Shown here: positions 7,592 through 16,049 of the stretch, one piece after another
Layout: every line of letters starts with the position of its first letter
Position numbering within the stretch: the stretch's first letter is position 1
Assembly (NCBI GenBank): GCA_023460175.1
Contig: JAEWRC010000011.1
Location: forward strand, 1-35,326
Direction of reading: 5' to 3'
Length of the DNA: 35,326 nt
Origin: Actinomycetes bacterium
GTDB taxonomy: Bacteria; Actinomycetota; Actinomycetes; Mycobacteriales; Mycobacteriaceae
The notes under the pieces: model-generated
Seen by the model: only the letters and a program-made list of their open reading frames with translations
What the model was told of the DNA's origin: nothing
Databases searched by the model: none
Program-made: the position numbers and the translations under genes

Positions 7592-7683
7592 TTGTCCCGG
7601 CTGGTGGACACATAGTGCCGAGGGCTGCAGTTACTCGGTAGCGGTAATCCTCGGCGTAGGTGAAGGGCCGCGGGGACGAGCGG

Positions 7684-9126
7684 TCACACCACCTCGAGGG
7701 TCCGGACCTTCGGCCACAGCGTGTCCCAGCCCTCGGTCGGGCCCGTCATCAGCCACACGTCGATCTGGTCCTCGGGCCCGTCGAGCTTGCGGACCTCGTC
7801 GAAATAGGGTCGCAGCCGATCCGGCTCGTTCTCGCCGATCACCAGGACCGTGTCGATCTCCGGGCCTGGGGCCCCGAAGTAGCCGTAGCTGCGGGTGGGG
7901 CTGAACGCGGCGGGCAGGTCGTATTTGGCGGAGTAGCCGTCGATATAGGCGGCCACGATGTAGGACTCGCCGATGAGCGCGGTGCGCTCGCGCTGTTCGG
8001 CGGGCAAGCTCGCGTACGCCTCCGCGGCGCGCTGGGCGATCTGTTCGCCGGCATCGGACCGGGTCAGGACCACCCCGAGGTACACCCCGGACAGTGCCAC
8101 CGCGACGCTGATCGCGTAGGCGGGCCACATCGCCCACCGCCACCGGGTCTGACCGGCTTCGCGGCGCCGTTGCAGGCCCAGTGCGCCGACCGCCGCCAGG
8201 GCCGCGAACAGTCCGCACAGGTAGTACGGCCGGCCCGCGGTCGCCACGAACACCACATACAGAACCACGAACGTCACGCCCAGGAAGCGATAGTCGCGCA
8301 GCGTGCGGTCGCGTACCAGCCGAACCAGGCCGTAGAGCGCCAGGCCGGCCGCCGCCACCCCGGCGAAGGCGATCAGCTGCACCGCGATGCCCGGACGGCC
8401 GCCGTAGAGCGGTTCGGCCTCGGCCGCCACCACCTGGGACATCCCGAGTTGCGGCCAGCCGTGCCGCGCCTGCCACCACAGCGTGGGCGCGCAGATCAGC
8501 GCACCGATGCCGACGCCGCCCCACAGCGACGGCCGGCGGAGCAACTCGCGCGGGCCCACCGCGGCCACCGCCAGCAGCAGCACCGCGCACAGCAACAGCA
8601 CCTGGAACTTCGTCATCGCCGCGATACCGGCGACCGCCCCGAGCAGCAGCAACAACCGGTCGTCGCGCAGCCGGATCCAGCGCACCAGCAGCCACACCAG
8701 CAGCAGCCAGCCGACCGGTTCGAGCGCGTAGGGGGTCAGCCAGTGCCCGCTGACGGCGGCCCACAGCGCGGTGGCCTGCGCCGCCGCCACCAAGGTCTGC
8801 GCGCGCCCGTCGCCACCCATCTCGCGGGCAATCAGCGCCGCCACCACGACCGCGCCCATCGTCGCGAGGATCGCCGGGATTCGCAGCGCCACAACGGAAT
8901 CTTCGAGCAGGGCGTCGCTCAGGGCGGCCAGCGCGGGGGTCAGCGGCGGTTGGTCGGCCGAGCCCCAGTCGAGGTGGCTGCGGCCGATGGCCAGCATGTA
9001 CACCTCGTCGAACCAGTAGCCGCGGCCCGCGATCGCGGCGCCGAGTTGCAGCACCCCCACGATGGCGGTGATGGCCGCGACGGGACGCCACGCCGGCGGT
9101 GCGATGTCGGTACTTGAAGTGGTCAC
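7684..9126 (-). CDS. Membrane glycosyltransferase, GT39/PMT (ArnT-like) superfamily
   Basis: This 480-residue polytopic protein has about ten or more membrane segments. The first extracytoplasmic loop carries WFDEVYMLAIGRSHLDW followed by DQPPLTP, the acidic-pair motif of GT-C enzymes that use polyprenyl-phosphate sugar donors. Such enzymes move mannose or another sugar from a polyprenyl carrier onto proteins or cell-wall glycans on the outer face of the membrane. The acceptor cannot be read here. The GTG start at 9126 lies 9 bases after TACCCT and 57 bases from the divergent polA start. M. tuberculosis has a related membrane mannosyltransferase (Rv1635c, CapA) elsewhere in the equivalent region; I cannot say that this one is orthologous. 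Confidence 0.82.
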   Translation of the reverse strand: MTTSSTDIAPPAWRPVAAITAIVGVLQLGAAIAGRGYWFDEVYMLAIGRSHLDWGSADQPPLTPALAALSDALLEDSVVALRIPAILATMGAVVVAALIAREMGGDGRAQTLVAAAQATALWAAVSGHWLTPYALEPVGWLLLVWLLVRWIRLRDDRLLLLLGAVAGIAAMTKFQVLLLCAVLLLAVAAVGPRELLRRPSLWGGVGIGALICAPTLWWQARHGWPQLGMSQVVAAEAEPLYGGRPGIAVQLIAFAGVAAAGLALYGLVRLVRDRTLRDYRFLGVTFVVLYVVFVATAGRPYYLCGLFAALAAVGALGLQRRREAGQTRWRWAMWPAYAISVAVALSGVYLGVVLTRSDAGEQIAQRAAEAYASLPAEQRERTALIGESYIVAAYIDGYSAKYDLPAAFSPTRSYGYFGAPGPEIDTVLVIGENEPDRLRPYFDEVRKLDGPEDQIDVWLMTGPTEGWDTLWPKVRTLEVV

Positions 9127-9135
9127 CGCTCGACG

Positions 9136-9141
9136 AGGGTA
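9136..9141 (-). promoter_or_regulatory. -10 element of the GT39 gene
   Basis: TACCCT on the minus strand lies nine bases before the GTG start, giving a leader of only about two bases or none. It sits back-to-back with the polA promoter. Confidence 0.4.
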
Positions 9142-9153
9142 GTGCCCACCCGG

Positions 9154-9176
9154 CTGTCACCGCCGGTGCCTAGAGT
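9154..9176 (+). promoter_or_regulatory. polA promoter with weak RecA-NDp/PafBC-like layout
   Basis: CTGTCACCG (9154-9162), an exact 8-base spacer and TAGAGT (9171-9176) follow the TTGTCRGTG-N8-TANNNT plan. Three of the nine upstream positions differ from it. TAGAGT is 7 bases from the GTG start, so the mRNA may be leaderless, although GAAGG in between could serve as a weak ribosome site. Confidence 0.5.
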
Positions 9177-9183
9177 GAAGGCC

Positions 9184-11907
9184 GTGAGCCCCGCCGCGAC
9201 TGACACCGCATCCGAAACCGCGTCGACCACGAAGTCCACGCTCATGCTGCTGGACGGAAACTCGCTGGCATTCCGGGCGTTTTACGCCCTGCCCGCGGAG
9301 AACTTCAAGACCCGCGGCGGGCTGACCACCAACGCGGTCTACGGCTTCACCGCCATGCTGATCAACCTGCTGCGCGACGAGGGGCCGACCCATATCGCCG
9401 CCGCTTTCGACGTATCGCGCCAGACCTTCCGCAAGGAGAAGTACCCGGAATACAAGGAAGGCCGGGCCGCCACCCCCGATGAGTTCCGCGGCCAGATCGA
9501 CATCACCAAGGAGGTGCTGGCCGCCCTCGGGATCACCGTGCTGGCCGAGCCGGGCTTCGAGGCCGACGACATCATCGCGACGCTGGCCACCCAGGCCGAG
9601 TCCGAGGGCTACCGGGTGCTGGTGGTCACCGGCGACCGCGACTCGCTGCAACTGGTCAGCGACGACGTCACGGTGCTCTACCCGCGCAAGGGGGTCAGTG
9701 AGCTCACCCGGTTCACCCCCGATGCGGTGGTAGAGAAGTACGGCCTGACCCCGAAGCAGTACCCGGACTTCGCCGCGCTGCGTGGCGACCCGAGCGACAA
9801 CCTGCCCGGCATCCCCGGGGTGGGGGAGAAGACCGCCACCAAGTGGATCACCGAGTACGGCTCGCTGCAGTCGCTGGTCGACAACGCCGACGCGGTCAAG
9901 GGCAAGGTCGGCGACTCGTTGCGCGCCAACCTGGCCTCGGTGATCCTCAACCGCGAGCTCACCGACCTGGTCAAGGACGTGCCGCTGCCGCAGACCCCCG
10001 ACACGCTACGGATGCAGCCATGGGACCGCGATCAGATCCACCGGCTGTTCGACGACCTCGAGTTCCGGGTGTTGCGCGACCGGTTGTTCGACACGCTGGC
10101 CTCGGCCGACCCCGAGGTCGACGAGGGGTTCGACGTGCGCGGCGGTCTGCTGGCCCCCGGCACGGTGGCCGCCTGGCTCGCCGATCACGTCAACGACGGG
10201 CAGCGCGCCGGGCTCGCGGTGGTCGGCACGCACCTGGCCTTCGACGCCGACGCCACCGCGCTGGCGATCGCCGCCGCGGACGGCGAGGGCGCCTACCTCG
10301 ACACCGCGACGCTGACCCCCGAGGACGATGCGGCGCTGGGCGCCTGGCTGGCCGACGCCGATGCGCCCAAGGCGCTGCACGAGGCGAAGTGGGCCATGCA
10401 CGACCTCGAGGGCCGCGGCTGGACCCTGGCCGGCGTCACCTCCGACACCGCCCTGGCGGCCTACCTGGTGCGCCCCGGGCAACGCAGCTTCGCCCTGGAC
10501 GATCTGTCGCTGCGCTACCTGCGTCGCGAGCTGCGCGCCGATACCCCTGAGCAGCAACAGCTTTCGCTGCTCGATGACTCCGACGGCGTCGACGACCAGG
10601 CGGTGCAGACGCTGATCCTGCGGGCGCGCGCCGTCGTCGACCTCGCCGCCGCGCTCGACGAGGAACTGGCCCGCATCGAGTCCGCGGCGCTGCTCACCGA
10701 CATGGAACTGCCCGTGCAGTCGGTGCTGGCCGGCCTCGAGACCCGCGGCATCGCGATCGACCTGGACAAGCTGACCGAGCTGCAGAGCAAGTTCGGCGAC
10801 CAGATCCGAGACGCCGCCGAGGCCGCGTACGCGGTGATCGGCAAGCAGATCAACCTCGGTTCGCCCAAGCAGCTGCAGGTGGTGCTGTTCGACGAACTCG
10901 AGATGCCGAAGACCAAGCGCACCAAGACGGGCTACACCACCGACGCCGACGCGCTGCAGTCCCTGTTCGACAAGACCGGCCACCCCTTCCTGCAGCATCT
11001 GTTGGCCCACCGCGACGTCACGCGGCTGAAGGTGACCGTCGACGGCCTGTTGAACGCGGTGGCCTCGGACGGCCGCATCCACACCACGTTTAACCAGACG
11101 ATCGCGGCGACCGGCCGGCTCTCGTCGACCGAGCCCAACCTGCAGAACATCCCGATCCGCACCGAGGCCGGCCGCGAGATCCGCGATGCGTTCGTGGTGG
11201 GCGAGGGCTACGGCGAGTTGATGACCGCGGACTACAGCCAGATCGAGATGCGGATCATGGCGCACCTGTCCCGCGACGAGGGCCTCATCGAAGCCTTCAA
11301 CACCGGTGAGGATCTGCACTCGTTCGTCGCCTCGCGGGCGTTCGGCGTCGAGATCGACGAGGTCACCGCCGAGTTGCGGCGTCGGGTCAAGGCCATGTCC
11401 TACGGCCTGGCGTACGGCCTGTCGGCGTACGGGTTGGCGTCCCAGCTGAAGATCTCCACCGAAGAGGCCAAGGGACAGATGGACCAGTACTTCGCCCGGT
11501 TCGGCGGGGTGCGCGACTACCTGCAGTCGGTGGTCGACCAGGCGCGCAAGGACGGCTACACCTCGACGGTGCTGGGCCGGCGCCGCTACCTGCCGGAACT
11601 CGACAGCAGCAACCGGCAGGTCCGGGAGAGCGCCGAACGGGCGGCGCTGAACGCCCCCATCCAGGGCAGCGCGGCCGACATCATCAAGGTCGCCATGATC
11701 GAGGTCGACAAGGCGTTCACCGAACAGAAGCTGAAGTCGCGGATGCTGCTGCAGGTGCACGACGAGTTGCTGTTCGAGGTCGCCGAGGGCGAACGCGAAC
11801 AGGTCGACGCCCTGGTGCGGGAGAAGATGGGCGGGGCCTATCCGCTGGACGTGCCGTTGGAGGTGTCGGTGGGCTACGGGCGCAGCTGGGATGCCGCCGC
11901 GCACTAG
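9184..11907 (+). CDS. polA: DNA polymerase I
   Basis: The 907-residue repair and Okazaki-fragment polymerase has three domains. The N-terminal 5'-3' exonuclease contains LMLLDGNSLAFRAFYA, FEADDIIATLA and VTGDRDSLQLVS, with the helix-hairpin-helix GIPGVGEKTA. The middle 3'-5' exonuclease-like domain has lost the DxE metal ligands (HLAFDADATALAIA), so proofreading is not expected. The C-terminal polymerase has motif A TADYSQIEMRI (about 681-691), motif B RRVKAMSYGLAYG (about 733-745) and motif C QVHDELLFE (about 856-864). I use the GTG at 9184 because M. tuberculosis PolA begins with a similar MSPA sequence and TAGAGT sits 7 bases before it. The stop is 12 bases before the next gene. Confidence 0.97.
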   Translation: MSPAATDTASETASTTKSTLMLLDGNSLAFRAFYALPAENFKTRGGLTTNAVYGFTAMLINLLRDEGPTHIAAAFDVSRQTFRKEKYPEYKEGRAATPDEFRGQIDITKEVLAALGITVLAEPGFEADDIIATLATQAESEGYRVLVVTGDRDSLQLVSDDVTVLYPRKGVSELTRFTPDAVVEKYGLTPKQYPDFAALRGDPSDNLPGIPGVGEKTATKWITEYGSLQSLVDNADAVKGKVGDSLRANLASVILNRELTDLVKDVPLPQTPDTLRMQPWDRDQIHRLFDDLEFRVLRDRLFDTLASADPEVDEGFDVRGGLLAPGTVAAWLADHVNDGQRAGLAVVGTHLAFDADATALAIAAADGEGAYLDTATLTPEDDAALGAWLADADAPKALHEAKWAMHDLEGRGWTLAGVTSDTALAAYLVRPGQRSFALDDLSLRYLRRELRADTPEQQQLSLLDDSDGVDDQAVQTLILRARAVVDLAAALDEELARIESAALLTDMELPVQSVLAGLETRGIAIDLDKLTELQSKFGDQIRDAAEAAYAVIGKQINLGSPKQLQVVLFDELEMPKTKRTKTGYTTDADALQSLFDKTGHPFLQHLLAHRDVTRLKVTVDGLLNAVASDGRIHTTFNQTIAATGRLSSTEPNLQNIPIRTEAGREIRDAFVVGEGYGELMTADYSQIEMRIMAHLSRDEGLIEAFNTGEDLHSFVASRAFGVEIDEVTAELRRRVKAMSYGLAYGLSAYGLASQLKISTEEAKGQMDQYFARFGGVRDYLQSVVDQARKDGYTSTVLGRRRYLPELDSSNRQVRESAERAALNAPIQGSAADIIKVAMIEVDKAFTEQKLKSRMLLQVHDELLFEVAEGEREQVDALVREKMGGAYPLDVPLEVSVGYGRSWDAAAH

Positions 11908-11919
11908 CAGCCGAGGACG

Positions 11920-13128
11920 ATGAGCGAACAGCAGATCGGATACATCGCCCGGTTGGGCGCCGCGATGGCGGCGTCCAACTACCCGGTGACGATGGTTCGC
12001 CAGATGATCGAGCGGTCCTCCGCGGTCTACGGGCTGAAGACCGATTACATCGCGCTGCCCAACCACGTACAGGTCGTCGGCTCGGCCCCGGCGTCCGGGA
12101 CCGTGGTCAAGGCCGCCCACATCGGCGGCGATCTGCGCTTCGACCAGACGTTCCCGCTGGCGGGGCTGGTCTCCGACACGCTGCGCGGACACGTCGACCC
12201 GGTCGCCGGGGAGGCCAGGCTGGACCGGGTCGAGGAACTGCCCCAGCCCTATCCGAGTTTGGTGACGGTCCTGGGCTACGGGGTGTGGAGCGCGGGCCTG
12301 GCGCTGGTGCTGGAACCCACCGTCCTCAACGTGCTGGCGGCCGCGGTGCTGGGGATCATGGTCGGGCTGTTCTGGGTGGCCGGCCAACGGGTCCCCGGCC
12401 TGGGTCATCTGGTGCCGGTGTTCAGCGCGTTCGCGGTGACGGCCATCTGCATCCTCGGCGCGCGCCACCTCGAGCTGGACCACGTCGGATTGCGCGCGCT
12501 GATACCGCCGTTGGCGATGTTCCTGCCCGGGGCGGCCATCACGCTCGCGGTCATCGAGTTGACCTCGCGCGACGTCATCTCGGGCTCCAGCCGGCTGATC
12601 GCGGGCTTCGTGCAGATCGTTCAGCTGGCCTTCGGCATCATCATCGCCGCGCAACTGCTCGGGCTCGACGAGAGCCAGTTGAGTCCGGAGGCGGTCAACA
12701 AGATCGGGCCGTGGGCGCCGTGGCTCGGTGTCGTCGTCTATGCGGTGGGCGTGATGCTGTTCATGGCGCCGCCACGTTCCTTCCTGCCGTGGCTGGTCGC
12801 CATCTCGAGCATCGCGTACGCCGCGCAGTTCGTGGGGGACCTGGTGCTCGGCAGCTATGCCAGTGGCTTCTGCGGCGGCCTCGCGCTGTCGGTCGCGGCG
12901 CTGCTGATGTCGCGGCTGCGGGGATCGCCGCCGGCTATCACGATGATTCTGCCCGGCTTCTGGCTGCTGGTGCCGGGGTCGATGGGACTGATCGGGGTCA
13001 CCGAGGTGTTCGGCGCCGACGGCGACGCGGCGCTGCCCGCGACCCTGATCTCGATGATCTCGGTGGCGTTCGGGCTGCAGGCCGGCCTGGTGCTGTGGCG
13101 CGCGTTCCGGCGTCAGCCCGCCCGGTAG
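11920..13128 (+). CDS. Threonine/serine exporter family membrane protein (ThrE-like)
   Basis: The 402-residue protein has the two parts of the ThrE family: a soluble N-terminal part (about 1-115, with ARLGAAMAASNYPVTMVRQMIERSS and YIALPNHVQV), and about ten hydrophobic segments after residue 120, including PPLAMFLPGAAITLAVIELTSRD and ILPGFWLLVPGSMGLIG. In Corynebacterium ThrE exports threonine and serine; the substrate here is inferred. The ATG follows GAGGA and lies 12 bases after the polA stop, so it is probably co-transcribed with polA. It ends convergently inside the PrsW gene, with a 16-base overlap. It is somewhat shorter than the Corynebacterium protein. Confidence 0.85.
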   Translation: MSEQQIGYIARLGAAMAASNYPVTMVRQMIERSSAVYGLKTDYIALPNHVQVVGSAPASGTVVKAAHIGGDLRFDQTFPLAGLVSDTLRGHVDPVAGEARLDRVEELPQPYPSLVTVLGYGVWSAGLALVLEPTVLNVLAAAVLGIMVGLFWVAGQRVPGLGHLVPVFSAFAVTAICILGARHLELDHVGLRALIPPLAMFLPGAAITLAVIELTSRDVISGSSRLIAGFVQIVQLAFGIIIAAQLLGLDESQLSPEAVNKIGPWAPWLGVVVYAVGVMLFMAPPRSFLPWLVAISSIAYAAQFVGDLVLGSYASGFCGGLALSVAALLMSRLRGSPPAITMILPGFWLLVPGSMGLIGVTEVFGADGDAALPATLISMISVAFGLQAGLVLWRAFRRQPAR

Positions 13129-14285
13129 TTGGTCAGCCAGTGCAGCGTCGGCGCCGCGTAGGCGCGGGCCGCGTACACCCGGTAGGTCTCGTCGTTGCGT
13201 AGCTCGACCACGCGGGGGTCGCCGAAACCGCGGTCGATCCGGTCCTGGGCGAAGGCCAACTCCACCACCTGTACGGCGAAATGCCGCACCCCCTTGGCCG
13301 CGGCCCGGCCGCCGTGCTGGGAGGCCGCGGCCACCGCCGCCTTGCGGGTGCGCAACGAGCCCAACCAGGTGGCCTCGTTGGCCGTGACCACGCCCGCGGA
13401 CACCATGCCGGGTAGCTTTGCCGCGACCACCCGCTGCTCGCGGCGCCGGCTGTGGATCGCCAACGCGATGGTCAGCGTGAACATCGGCACCATCCACAGC
13501 AGGTACACGCCGAAGTAGGCCTTTGGTCCCAACAGCGCCGAGGCATTCCACAGCCCGTGCAGCAGCACCGCGGCCAGGTAGCCGGCCACCAGGTAGGCGA
13601 TCTTGACGACGGTGTGGCGTTGCTGCAGGGCCAGGTAGACCGCGATGCCGATGCAGGTGGTGAACAGCGGATGCGCGAACGGCGCCATGATCAGCCGCAG
13701 GCCGGCGGTCGCCAGCGACGCCGCCATGGTCTCGCCGCTGGCGATGTAGAAGATGTCCTCCATCCAGGCGAAACCGGCGCCGACCAGCCCGGCGAACACC
13801 AGCGCGTCGGTCATCGAATTGAGTTCGAGGCGGCGTCGTCCGGTCATCATGAGCAGCAGGAACAGGCCCTTGGCGGCCTCTTCGATGGCGGGCGCACCGA
13901 TGGCGATGGTGAAGAAGCTGGTCGCCGACTCGGTGGTGGCGGTGGGGTTGATGGCGTATTCGAAGGCGACCTCGAGGATCACCGAGATCACGATTGCCAC
14001 CGACGCGCCCCACAGGAACGCCAGGATCAGCAACCGCGGCGGCTCGGGCTCCCAGCGGTCCAACCACAGGTAGGCGCCCACCACGACGGTCATCGCGACC
14101 GTGGTCAGCACAAAACCGACGACCGCACCGCCCGGGTTGGTCGTGACGATCAGCGCCAGGATCAGCGCGGTCAGGGTGCCGAGCGCGACGATGACGGCCA
14201 GCGGCGCGCCGACCTTGCGGATCTTGGTCGGCAGGGCGGGGGTCAGCGGCGGTGGCGCCTGCTGCGGCAGCGCGGGATATTGCAC
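13113..14285 (-). CDS. PrsW-family intramembrane metalloprotease
   Basis: The 390-residue membrane protein carries the full PrsW motif set: APAIEEAAKG (Glu135, Glu136, Lys139), GFAWMEDIFY, PFAHPLFT and LLHGLWN, each in or beside a hydrophobic segment. These glutamates and histidines form the metal site of this glutamic-type membrane protease and CAAX-protease-like clan. In Bacillus PrsW cuts an anti-sigma factor; the target here is unknown. The last 110 or so residues form a cytoplasmic tail with an unrecognised domain. The GTG start is 7 bases after TAACCT, suggesting a leaderless mRNA. It is convergent with the ThrE-like gene, and its start is about 195 bases from the divergent rpsA. Confidence 0.88.
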   Translation of the reverse strand: MQYPALPQQAPPPLTPALPTKIRKVGAPLAVIVALGTLTALILALIVTTNPGGAVVGFVLTTVAMTVVVGAYLWLDRWEPEPPRLLILAFLWGASVAIVISVILEVAFEYAINPTATTESATSFFTIAIGAPAIEEAAKGLFLLLMMTGRRRLELNSMTDALVFAGLVGAGFAWMEDIFYIASGETMAASLATAGLRLIMAPFAHPLFTTCIGIAVYLALQQRHTVVKIAYLVAGYLAAVLLHGLWNASALLGPKAYFGVYLLWMVPMFTLTIALAIHSRRREQRVVAAKLPGMVSAGVVTANEATWLGSLRTRKAAVAAASQHGGRAAAKGVRHFAVQVVELAFAQDRIDRGFGDPRVVELRNDETYRVYAARAYAAPTLHWLTNYRAG

Positions 14286-14292
14286 GTCAAGG

Positions 14293-14298
14293 AGGTTA
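14293..14298 (-). promoter_or_regulatory. -10 element of the PrsW gene (leaderless)
   Basis: TAACCT on the minus strand lies seven bases before the GTG start codon. Confidence 0.5.
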
Positions 14299-14447
14299 GC
14301 TGGCGGCGGGCGGAAAATTCGGCAGCCGCGTTTCGCGGCGCCGACGGGTTTGTCCAGCGTGTGCGTAGTGAAGTAGGCTCAGGGGGTACTCGTGTGCGTA
14401 CGTTCGCGCGAGTCACACAGATTCACCAGAACAAAACATCCTGTCCC

Positions 14448-14453
14448 TACGAT
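14448..14453 (+). promoter_or_regulatory. -10 element of rpsA
   Basis: TACGAT would start transcription near 14460, leaving a leader of about 20 bases that contains CGGAG (14463-14467) before the ATG at 14481. The match is to the -10 only; no clear -35 is seen. Confidence 0.45.
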
Positions 14454-14480
14454 TGAACCTGTCCGGAGCAACCCAACAAT

Positions 14481-15920
14481 ATGCCAAGTCCCTCCGTCAC
14501 CTCGCCGCAAGTAGCCATCAACGACATTGGCTCGGCTGAGGATTTTCTGGCCGCCATCGACAAGACCATCAAATACTTCAACGATGGCGACATCGTCGAA
14601 GGGACCATCGTCAAGGTCGACCGCGACGAAGTCCTGCTCGACATCGGTTACAAGACCGAAGGCGTCATCCCTTCCCGTGAGCTGTCCATCAAGCACGACG
14701 TCGACCCCAATGAGGTTGTGTCCGTCGGCGACGAGGTCGAAGCTCTGGTCCTCACCAAGGAGGACAAGGAAGGCCGCCTGATCCTGTCCAAGAAGCGCGC
14801 ACAGTACGAGCGCGCCTGGGGCACCATCGAAGAGCTCAAGGAGAAGGACGAGGCCGTCAAGGGCACCGTCATCGAGGTCGTCAAGGGCGGCCTGATCCTC
14901 GACATCGGCCTGCGCGGCTTCCTGCCGGCGTCGCTGGTGGAGATGCGTCGCGTCCGCGATCTGCAGCCGTACATCGGCAAGGAGATCGAGGCCAAGATCA
15001 TCGAGCTGGACAAGAACCGCAACAACGTGGTGCTGTCCCGTCGTGCCTGGCTCGAGCAGACCCAGTCCGAGGTCCGCAGCGAGTTCCTCAACCAGCTCAC
15101 CAAGGGTGCCATCCGCAAGGGTGTGGTGTCCTCCATCGTCAACTTCGGCGCCTTCGTCGATCTCGGCGGTGTCGACGGCCTGGTGCACGTCTCCGAGCTG
15201 TCCTGGAAGCACATCGACCATCCGTCCGAGGTGGTCCAGGTGGGCGACGAGGTCACCGTCGAGGTGCTCGACGTCGACATGGATCGCGAGCGGGTTTCGT
15301 TGTCGCTCAAGGCGACTCAGGAAGATCCGTGGCGCCACTTCGCTCGCACGCATGCCATCGGGCAGATCGTGCCGGGCAAGGTCACCAAGCTGGTGCCGTT
15401 CGGTGCGTTCGTCCGCGTCGAGGAGGGCATCGAGGGCCTGGTGCACATCTCCGAGCTGGCCGAGCGCCACGTGGAGGTGCCGGATCAGGTGGTCACCGTC
15501 GGCGACGACGCGATGGTCAAGGTCATCGACATCGATCTGGATCGGCGCCGGATCTCGCTGAGCCTCAAGCAGGCCAACGAGGACTACACCGACGAGTTCG
15601 ACCCGTCGAAGTACGGCATGGCCGACAGCTACGACGAGCAGGGGAACTACATCTTCCCCGAGGGCTTCGACGCCGAGACCAACGAGTGGCTCGAGGGCTT
15701 CGACACGCAGCGGCACGAGTGGGAGGCCCGCTACGCCGAGGCCGAGCGTCGCCACAAGATGCACACCGCGCAGATGGAGAAGTTCGCCGCGGCCGAGGCC
15801 GAGGAGCTGGCTCGCCCGGTGTCCAACGGCTCGTCCCGCTCGGAGGAGTCCGCCGGTGGTTCGTTGGCCAGCGACGCCCAGCTCGCCGCGCTGCGCGAGA
15901 AGCTGGCCGGCAACGCCTAA
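14481..15920 (+). CDS. rpsA: 30S ribosomal protein S1
   Basis: The 479-residue protein contains four S1 RNA-binding repeats, roughly residues 36-105 (GDIVEGTIVKVDRDEVLLDIGYKTEG), 123-188 (VKGTVIEVVKGGLILDIG), 209-277 (RKGVVSSIVNFGAFVDLGG) and 294-363 (VPGKVTKLVPFGAFVRVEEG), then an acidic, flexible tail. It recruits and unfolds mRNA on the small subunit. The four-domain form and the tail are typical of actinobacteria. In M. tuberculosis the C-terminal region has been discussed as a pyrazinoic acid target, a claim that is disputed. Codon use is strongly biased as in highly expressed genes. A strong intrinsic terminator follows, so it is probably monocistronic. Confidence 0.98.
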   Translation: MPSPSVTSPQVAINDIGSAEDFLAAIDKTIKYFNDGDIVEGTIVKVDRDEVLLDIGYKTEGVIPSRELSIKHDVDPNEVVSVGDEVEALVLTKEDKEGRLILSKKRAQYERAWGTIEELKEKDEAVKGTVIEVVKGGLILDIGLRGFLPASLVEMRRVRDLQPYIGKEIEAKIIELDKNRNNVVLSRRAWLEQTQSEVRSEFLNQLTKGAIRKGVVSSIVNFGAFVDLGGVDGLVHVSELSWKHIDHPSEVVQVGDEVTVEVLDVDMDRERVSLSLKATQEDPWRHFARTHAIGQIVPGKVTKLVPFGAFVRVEEGIEGLVHISELAERHVEVPDQVVTVGDDAMVKVIDIDLDRRRISLSLKQANEDYTDEFDPSKYGMADSYDEQGNYIFPEGFDAETNEWLEGFDTQRHEWEARYAEAERRHKMHTAQMEKFAAAEAEELARPVSNGSSRSEESAGGSLASDAQLAALREKLAGNA

Positions 15921-15945
15921 GCCTGCGATCGACAGTTAGACAACG

Positions 15946-15984
15946 GAACTCCCCGGCTCATCACGAGCCGGGGAGTTCTGTTTT
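15946..15984 (+). terminator. Intrinsic terminator of rpsA
   Basis: A perfect 14-bp stem (15946-15959 pairing with 15965-15978) with the 5-base loop ATCAC is followed by TGTTTT. It lies 25 bases after the rpsA stop and is the clearest rho-independent terminator in the window. Confidence 0.95.
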
Positions 15985-16012
15985 GCCCGGCCGTCCATGC
16001 GCCCATGCGATT

Positions 16013-16035
16013 TTGACAATGATTTTCATTATCAA
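16013..16035. promoter_or_regulatory. Zur-type operator upstream of the AztD-like gene
   Basis: The core AATGATTTTCATT is extended on both sides to a 23-base palindrome with only two mismatched pairs. It is AT-rich in a region that is otherwise GC-rich. It matches actinobacterial Zur (FurB) sites. A TTGACA (16013-16018) and a TTGACT (16037-16042), 18 bases apart, could serve as -35 and -10, so the operator would cover the promoter. The ATG follows seven bases after TTGACT. Confidence 0.82.
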
Positions 16036-16049
16036 GTTGACTGTGCGGC

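Noticed and set aside
10006..14067. A 1353-codon open frame on the minus strand, antisense to polA and the ThrE-like gene
   Set aside because: It lies opposite strongly supported genes, its composition is Arg/Gly/His/Val-rich as is typical of GC-rich antisense frames, and it has no recognisable motif.
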